Shown one piece after another: positions 59,467 through 64,000 of a DNA stretch of 64,000 nucleotides (positions within the stretch are counted from its first letter, which is position 1; each line of letters starts with the position of its first letter). The stretch spans positions 124,001-188,000 of the IMG/VR virus record IMGVR_UViG_3300046660_000488; one strand, given 5' to 3'. The DNA is from a virus. The notes under the pieces are model-generated. The model searched no databases. It saw only the letters and a list, made by a program, of their open reading frames with translations, and was not told where the DNA came from. The position numbers and the translations under genes were made by a program.

Positions 59467-60560
59467 CAGAAATCGACCCCCGGCTTGCGCTTGGTGACCG
59501 CCTTGGACAGGGCTTGCTTCTGTTTCTCGACGTCACCGTTCTTGAACGTGGTGTCCTTGGTGTTGTTGAGGAAGTCCCACAGCAGACGGTGAGCCGAAGT
59601 CCACTCCTGCTCTTGGTAATTGATCTCCTGCATCTGCCAGCCCTTGTCGATGCGGCGGAAGAGGACGCTGGGCGAATAGTCGGTCCGCAGGTAGTAGTCG
59701 CCAATGTCGGCGCTTTGCGGGAAGCTGGTTCCAGCGCCCAAGGTCTCGTAGCCGTTGGGCGGCACGCCGTCGCCAGCCCAGACGAACGGGTACTCGTCGC
59801 CAAGCTCGGAGCCCGGACGAATCCAGAAATGCTGGGTCTCGAAATTGCGATGCAGGAAATTGGCCTTGGCGCTCTCGATGATCGCCTCGTTGATCCCCAG
59901 ATCGGTTCCGATGGTGGTCATGATGTCGCCAATGCTTCCCTGATCCAGACCGAACGGATCGGTGGCCTGCTTGTCGAGGATGTCTTGGAATTCCTGCGAG
60001 GCGGTCATCGGCTTGGCCTTGATCCGCCAGATGTGGGCGAACCACGTGGACGAGTAACCGTCCGTCGCCTTGTGGGCGTCGGTGATCACATAGAACTTGT
60101 TGATGGCCGGGCGCTCTTCCCAGACCGTGGGGCCGGGGATGCTGTCGTCGCGAAGGTGGGGAAGCTCGATGACGTCGCCTTCGATCAGTCGGCGGCCGAG
60201 CATCGAGAGCATGTCGTTCAGGTGGAACTCGATCATCACCGTGTCGTCCTGAATGAACATGGCGTACTGGCTCATGCTCCCTTCGAGGTCGCCGACGTTG
60301 TACGTGCCGCGAAGCTCGTAGACCGTGTCGGAATATTTGCGGTCGCGGTTCTCCAGCAGCAACGGGTCTTGGATGCTGGTGATCCCACCGTTGGCCACGG
60401 CCGCGTTGGCGATCCCGTTGGCCGTCTGGTCGTAGACACCCTCGTAGAGGTGGCAGTAGACCGCTGTCCCCGAGATATCCATGTGCTCGGAGATCAGGTT
60501 ATCGATGAATTTGTAATCGAGGTCTTTGAGACCACTATTCCACATTGAGAGGCGCGCCAT
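59466..60560 (-). CDS. neck protein, T4 gp14-like
   Basis: A 364-residue protein. A segment near residues 109-135 (DTVMIEFHLNDML, RRLIEGDVIELPHLRDD) and the later FYVITDAHKATDGYS, WRIKAKPMTASQEFQDIL follow the order seen in gp14-type neck proteins of T4-like phages. The C-terminus is basic. It has a late leaderless promoter. It would join head and tail. Confidence 0.72.
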   Translation of the reverse strand: MARLSMWNSGLKDLDYKFIDNLISEHMDISGTAVYCHLYEGVYDQTANGIANAAVANGGITSIQDPLLLENRDRKYSDTVYELRGTYNVGDLEGSMSQYAMFIQDDTVMIEFHLNDMLSMLGRRLIEGDVIELPHLRDDSIPGPTVWEERPAINKFYVITDAHKATDGYSSTWFAHIWRIKAKPMTASQEFQDILDKQATDPFGLDQGSIGDIMTTIGTDLGINEAIIESAKANFLHRNFETQHFWIRPGSELGDEYPFVWAGDGVPPNGYETLGAGTSFPQSADIGDYYLRTDYSPSVLFRRIDKGWQMQEINYQEQEWTSAHRLLWDFLNNTKDTTFKNGDVEKQKQALSKAVTKRKPGVDF

Positions 60561-60565
60561 GCCTC

Positions 60566-60571
60566 TATTTA
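60566..60571 (-). promoter_or_regulatory. T4-like late promoter, leaderless
   Basis: CCTAAATA on the minus strand, GAGGC, then the ATG at 60560. Confidence 0.7.
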
Positions 60572-61087
60572 GGTGGCCAGCATCCCATTAAACGGACTTC
60601 CCGTCAGGTCGATGATGATGTCCGGTCGTGGCGTCAGCCCGGTGCTGCGGCCGGTGTTCCAGTCGCGCACGATCTCATGAACGCTGGAGCACCACTGGCC
60701 ATCGGCTTGGACCGCGTTGGTGAAGACAATCTCCACCCGGTCAGCCCGCTTGTCCACGGCCAGAACACCGTCTTCGGTAGGTCTGGCGACCCATCCCTCA
60801 CCAGTCCAGCAGTAGTGGCAGACGCCCCATTGCTTGAACATGACGCGCATGGTGTCACAAAATCGGTCTCTGGATACAGCGTCAGGGAAATCGGTGAACA
60901 GTTGGAAAGTGTCGCCATTCCGACATACGACGAACAGCATAGGTCTCATCTGAGCCTGAACTTCGCAGGTGCTGAAGAAACCTTGGTGCATCTTGACGAC
61001 AGTGTCGTGCAAGGCGCGGTAATCCTTCATATCGTTAGGTATAGGCTTCACTGGCCCTATCCCAATATGGGAGAATTTCCGTTCCAT
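60569..61087 (-). CDS. hypothetical protein
   Basis: A 172-residue protein with seven or more cysteines. Its 3' end overlaps the late promoter of the gp14-like gene. A promoter TTGACC (61138-61143), 17 bases, TAAATG and the site GGATGA precede it. A GACAGT/ACTGTC repeat lies in the leader. Not recognised. Confidence 0.68.
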   Translation of the reverse strand: MERKFSHIGIGPVKPIPNDMKDYRALHDTVVKMHQGFFSTCEVQAQMRPMLFVVCRNGDTFQLFTDFPDAVSRDRFCDTMRVMFKQWGVCHYCWTGEGWVARPTEDGVLAVDKRADRVEIVFTNAVQADGQWCSSVHEIVRDWNTGRSTGLTPRPDIIIDLTGSPFNGMLAT

Positions 61088-61114
61088 CGACAGTCATCCA
61101 AAATCATTAACTGT

Positions 61115-61143
61115 CATTTACCCCGAAAAGTTGTGGTGGTCAA
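61115..61143 (-). promoter_or_regulatory. sigma70-like promoter
   Basis: TTGACC, 17 bases and TAAATG on the minus strand, giving a leader of about 20 bases. Confidence 0.55.
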
Positions 61144-61228
61144 CCCGGTAAATTGTCACACGAAGCGTTCGAACACACATTTTGTCTTGCCAACCTTTCA
61201 TAGTTAACGCTGGATATTTCAACCCCTC

Positions 61229-61234
61229 TAAATA
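61229..61234 (+). promoter_or_regulatory. T4-like late promoter
   Basis: CTAAATAT, 25 bases before the sirtuin ATG, with AGAGGG as ribosome site. Confidence 0.6.
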
Positions 61235-61259
61235 TCCGGTGTAAACAAGAGGGTTCACC

Positions 61260-61976
61260 ATGACCAACATCGTCATTCTAACCGGAGCGGGCATTAGCGC
61301 CGAATCCGGCATCCAAACGTTCCGCGACAGCAATGGCCTGTGGAACAATCACCGCGTCGAGGACGTCGCCACGCCGGAGGGTTTCAAGAACAACCCGCGC
61401 CTCGTGAACGATTTCTACAACGTCCGCCGGGCGGAACTTAAGACGGTCGAGCCCAACGACGGTCACCGGGCGCTGGCGAAGCTGGAAGAGGCGTGGAAGG
61501 ACATCGGCGGCTTCCTGCTGATCACCCAGAACGTGGATGACCTGCACGAGCGCGCCGGATCGAAGAACATCGCTCACATGCACGGCGAGCTTCGCGGCAT
61601 CCGTTGCACCGGCGAGGACTGCCGCAACCACGGCTACACCGACGACAACATCGGCATCGACACCCTGTGCGAAGACTGCGGCTCACCCATGCGGCCCGAC
61701 GTCGTCTGGTTTGGCGAGTTCCCCAAGTACCTGTCCCAGATCGACCGGGTGCTCGACAACACCGACATCCTGATCGTGATCGGAACGTCCGGGCAGGTCA
61801 TGCCCGCCAGCCTGTTCCCGACCGCAGTGCGACACATGAACCCCAAGGCCAACATCATCGAGGTCAACCCCGACCCGACGCGGGCGGCGGCGTTCAACTA
61901 CATCGTGGAAGGCGCTGCGGCGGTGGTTCTACCCGTGCTGGTGGACAACCTAATCGAACAGTGCAAGCCACGCTAA
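61260..61976 (+). CDS. sirtuin (Sir2/CobB-like NAD-dependent deacylase)
   Basis: A 238-residue protein. GAGISAESGI (9-18), TQNVDDLHERAGS and the catalytic His in HMHGEL (about 108) are all present. Two Cys pairs (C-x4-C and CEDC) form the zinc site. YNVRR after the first helix resembles the Tyr-Arg pair of desuccinylating class III sirtuins. It could remove acyl groups from host proteins or affect NAD. It is expressed late, between neck genes. Confidence 0.92.
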   Translation: MTNIVILTGAGISAESGIQTFRDSNGLWNNHRVEDVATPEGFKNNPRLVNDFYNVRRAELKTVEPNDGHRALAKLEEAWKDIGGFLLITQNVDDLHERAGSKNIAHMHGELRGIRCTGEDCRNHGYTDDNIGIDTLCEDCGSPMRPDVVWFGEFPKYLSQIDRVLDNTDILIVIGTSGQVMPASLFPTAVRHMNPKANIIEVNPDPTRAAAFNYIVEGAAAVVLPVLVDNLIEQCKPR

Positions 61977-61979
61977 ATA
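61974..61979 (+). promoter_or_regulatory. late promoter overlapping the sirtuin stop codon
   Basis: CTAAATAT, where TAA is the sirtuin stop. The leader that follows folds into TTGGAAAC/GTTTCCAA just before the ATG at 62001. Confidence 0.65.
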
Positions 61980-62000
61980 TTGGAAACAACGAGGTTTCCA

Positions 62001-62762
62001 ATGGTCGCCCAGACTCCCCGCGATTTGATGATCAAAGACATTCGCATCGCACTTGGCGGCACGATTGTCCGCGTCGAACTTGAACGCGAAGAATACGATT
62101 ACTGCATCAACGTAGCGTTGGATCGCTACCGCCTGCGGTCCGGTAACGCCGTCGAGGAAAGCTTCACGTTCCTCGACGTTCAGCCGGACACGTCCTTCTA
62201 CAAACTGCCTGAAGAGATTCAGGAAGTGCGTGAGGTCTATCGTCGTATCAACGGCAACAGCGGCGGCGCCACCATCGACCCGTTCTCGCTGGCCATGACG
62301 CAGAACATCTACATGATCCAGAACCCCGGCGGACTCGGCGGCGGCGGCTCGGGCCAACTGGCGACCTACGATTTCGCCATGCAGTATCAGAAGCTGGTCG
62401 GCCGCATGTTTGGCCGAGACCTGACCTTCACGTGGAATGCCTCGACGAAGATGATCAACTTCCACCGCCAGTTCAACGCGGTCGAGCAGGTCGGCCTGCA
62501 CGTCTACAACGCCAAGCCGGAAAGCATCCTGCTGGTCGATGTCTACGCCAAGCCGTGGCTGCGTTCCTACGCCATCGCTCAGGCCAAGTACCTTCTGGGT
62601 CAGGCCCGTAGCAAGTTCGGTAGCTTCGCTGGTCCGCAAGGCGGCATCACCCTGAACGGCGACGCCCTGAAGTCCGAGGCTCAAGCCGAAATGGACAAGC
62701 TGGAAGAAGAGGTCAAGAACCTGATCGACCAGAACATGGGCTACGGCTTCACCATCGGATAA
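62001..62762 (+). CDS. neck protein, T4 gp13-like
   Basis: A 253-residue protein. RDLMIKDIRIALGGTIVRVE, then EYDYCINVALDRYRLRSGN and SFYKLPEEIQEVREVYRR follow the opening of gp13-type head completion proteins (a short helical DNA-entry part, then the D-x-x-I-D-x-A-L helix). Gly-rich loop at about 110-120. The start at 62001 lies after the promoter; the in-frame TTG at 61980 is upstream of +1. Confidence 0.68.
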   Translation: MVAQTPRDLMIKDIRIALGGTIVRVELEREEYDYCINVALDRYRLRSGNAVEESFTFLDVQPDTSFYKLPEEIQEVREVYRRINGNSGGATIDPFSLAMTQNIYMIQNPGGLGGGGSGQLATYDFAMQYQKLVGRMFGRDLTFTWNASTKMINFHRQFNAVEQVGLHVYNAKPESILLVDVYAKPWLRSYAIAQAKYLLGQARSKFGSFAGPQGGITLNGDALKSEAQAEMDKLEEEVKNLIDQNMGYGFTIG

Positions 62763-62769
62763 TATTGTT

Positions 62770-62805
62770 GTCCATGCTCCGGTACTGTTATGCTGGAGCA
62801 TGGAC
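62770..62805 (+). promoter_or_regulatory. 11-bp palindrome covering -10 and start codon
   Basis: GTCCATGCTCC (62770-62780) and GGAGCATGGAC (62795-62805) are perfect inverted repeats. The loop holds TATGCT (62789-62794), a -10 whose +1 would be the ATG at 62800; TTGTTG at 62765-62770 is the -35. It can act as a DNA operator or, if transcribed, as a hairpin. Confidence 0.6.
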
Positions 62806-63546
62806 GACAAACATCACCAACTCAAAAAAGACCTCGCAATGCTGGAAGCCATCGACCGCCAATCGTGGTCGCCGGGTCAGCACGCCAAGGACATCGCCCG
62901 GCGGGCTGGTGAGGCGTTCCATGGGAGTCTCGCGGCGCTCGGGGCCACGACCAACCGCCGGACGCTGGACACAGGCTTCCAGCACGAAGAAGACCTGTTT
63001 CGTCCGGAGAACATCGACCACGTCGTCTACAGCGTCGTCCGGAACATCGAAGGCGAGTTGAGCGCAGGGATCAGCAACTACCTGCAACGCCTGCCAGCCA
63101 AGACCGTCTACGACTGCACCACCACCATGGGCATGGACAAATTCGTCGATGATCTCACGGTGATTCTCGCTGGCGCGCCCGGCGGGACCGTCGCGCTGAT
63201 CAGCAATGACGTCTACAACGTGGTGCGGACCGCGCGGAAAACGAAATTCGTTTACGAGCCCATGCAGACGGACCAAGTCATCGCCAAGGTCGGGACCATC
63301 CTGAACCGGGGCATTTTCCTCGACCTCAACGCCAAGCGCAACACGCCCGCGTACATCTGCTATCCGGGCTGGATCATGGCGCCGCCAAGAGACCATCTGG
63401 TCGAGTACACCGGCTTGAAGCAATTTGGTCTCGTCGGCCCGGCATGCCACACCTTCGACACCAATTACGCGCCGTCGTTCCACCTCAGCCGCATCACACC
63501 GCTGGGCGTCGAGTTCGATTCACCGAGCGACATCCCGTTCGCCTAA
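62800..63546 (+). CDS. hypothetical protein
   Basis: A 248-residue protein. The N-terminal third is helical; the later part (GGTVALISNDVYNVVRTARK, RGIFLDLNAKRNTPAYIC, CHTFDTNYAPSFHLSRITPL) looks like a compact alpha/beta, perhaps capsid-type, domain. I cannot name it. Confidence 0.7.
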   Translation: MDDKHHQLKKDLAMLEAIDRQSWSPGQHAKDIARRAGEAFHGSLAALGATTNRRTLDTGFQHEEDLFRPENIDHVVYSVVRNIEGELSAGISNYLQRLPAKTVYDCTTTMGMDKFVDDLTVILAGAPGGTVALISNDVYNVVRTARKTKFVYEPMQTDQVIAKVGTILNRGIFLDLNAKRNTPAYICYPGWIMAPPRDHLVEYTGLKQFGLVGPACHTFDTNYAPSFHLSRITPLGVEFDSPSDIPFA

Positions 63547-64000
63547 GCGGCCTTTTCCTTGGCCAGCGAGACGAACATGCGGGCCATGATCCACAGCGTC
63601 TCGTTCTCTTCGATGGTCAGGATGTGGCCGTGTCCACGGCGTTCGTCCTCGTGGATCGACCAGTTGACGCCATGCAGCAATTGCTCAAGGCCCTCAATCT
63701 CCCAATCGTCTATGCGATAGGCGGCGAGGCGCTTGGGGAACCCGTCCAGCAGGGCGCGTAGCTCGTCGAACCGCTTTGGTGTCCGAACGTAGAAACAGCG
63801 CTCGTGCATGTCGCGGTAGGCTGGATCGTCGGCCACACGGAAATCCTTGGGGTACTGGGCGGCGAAGGCTTCGACCGCCTCGATCTCTTTGTGCCCAAGG
63901 CCGTAGATGGCCACGCCGATCCAGTGTAGGTCGTAGAGCCGCATTTCGGCCAGCCAGCGGGGGCCGTCGTTGTAATTAGGGCGTCCGGTCGTCCAATAGG
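63543..64000 (-). CDS. hypothetical protein, 5' end beyond the window
   Basis: The frame is open from the right edge (YWTTGRPNYNDGPRWLAE) through MRLYDLHWIGVAIYGLGHKE to the stop, so the true start is outside the window; the Met at 63944 is internal. The product is acidic and alpha/beta. Not recognised. Confidence 0.65.
   Translation of the reverse strand, partial: YWTTGRPNYNDGPRWLAEMRLYDLHWIGVAIYGLGHKEIEAVEAFAAQYPKDFRVADDPAYRDMHERCFYVRTPKRFDELRALLDGFPKRLAAYRIDDWEIEGLEQLLHGVNWSIHEDERRGHGHILTIEENETLWIMARMFVSLAKEKAA

Noticed and set aside
59514-60548. 344-codon ORF opposite the gp14-like gene
   Set aside because: Antisense shadow; the minus strand has the late promoter and neck-type sequence.

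Overview
The window reads as part of a large, GC-rich, tailed bacteriophage genome with a T4-like virion and late-promoter logic, probably infecting an alphaproteobacterium. The phage evidence is a tail-sheath stabilizer like T4 gp15 (45449), neck-type proteins like gp14 (60560, minus) and gp13 (62001), a GH19 endolysin (44809), a terminase-like ATPase relic (52482), T4-like late promoters (TAAATA), a dense tRNA array and many small overlapping genes. The alphaproteobacterial guess rests on an XRE regulator of the type common in that class (24615), the style of the AspRS and the base composition; it is an inference.

Layout: 1-8k holds a CYTH phosphatase, a capsid-tagged ART/ParB-like protein, a glycosyltransferase, a membrane-anchored MazG, a lipoprotein, an AlkB dioxygenase and an SMC-like mini ATPase. 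7.9-9.0k is a promoter, a Gly-rich leader ORF, hairpins and eight tRNA genes that read only Gly, Glu and Asp codons, followed by an HNH endonuclease. 9.5-15.8k has small genes, a WGR-like protein, two further capsid-tagged proteins (one an Acb1-like anti-CBASS 2H phosphoesterase) and an ATP-grasp protein. 16-21k is a PrkA-YeaH-SpoVR operon, a bacterial stress trio. 22.6-25k has CysRS and the XRE regulator. 26.0-26.3k is a probable structured RNA. 27-35.6k is mostly minus-strand: small virion or host-takeover genes, dCMP deaminase, an ART-fold protein, a DRB0094-type RNA ligase and adenylate kinase. 36-39k has probable virion proteins and another glycosyltransferase. 40-44k has AspRS, small genes and a CX5R phosphatase. 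44.8-47k has endolysin and gp15. 49-50.3k has GalE and a structured intergenic region. 50.4-53.4k has a ParB-like capsid-tagged protein, an editing-domain-less ValRS and a terminase relic with altered Walker motifs. 54-56k is a tandem family of paralogues. 57.3-58.8k has GluRS. 58.9-64k has neck proteins, a sirtuin and a gene cut by the right edge.

Two promoter systems are visible. Sigma70-like promoters often carry a TTGGTTGACCAA palindrome over the -35; late promoters carry TAAATA. In both classes many start codons sit exactly where transcription should begin (5 bases after TAAATA, 5-7 bases after the -10), which predicts widespread leaderless mRNAs. Other genes have ordinary Shine-Dalgarno sites and ATGA/TGATG overlaps.

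A unifying theme is takeover of translation and stress physiology: four aminoacyl-tRNA synthetases (Cys, Asp, Val, Glu), tRNAs for Gly/Glu/Asp, RNA repair (ligase, possibly CYTH), nucleotide enzymes (MazG, dCMP deaminase, adenylate kinase), NAD-linked and ADP-ribosyl chemistry (sirtuin, ART-like proteins), and capsid-tagged proteins that may be injected with the DNA.
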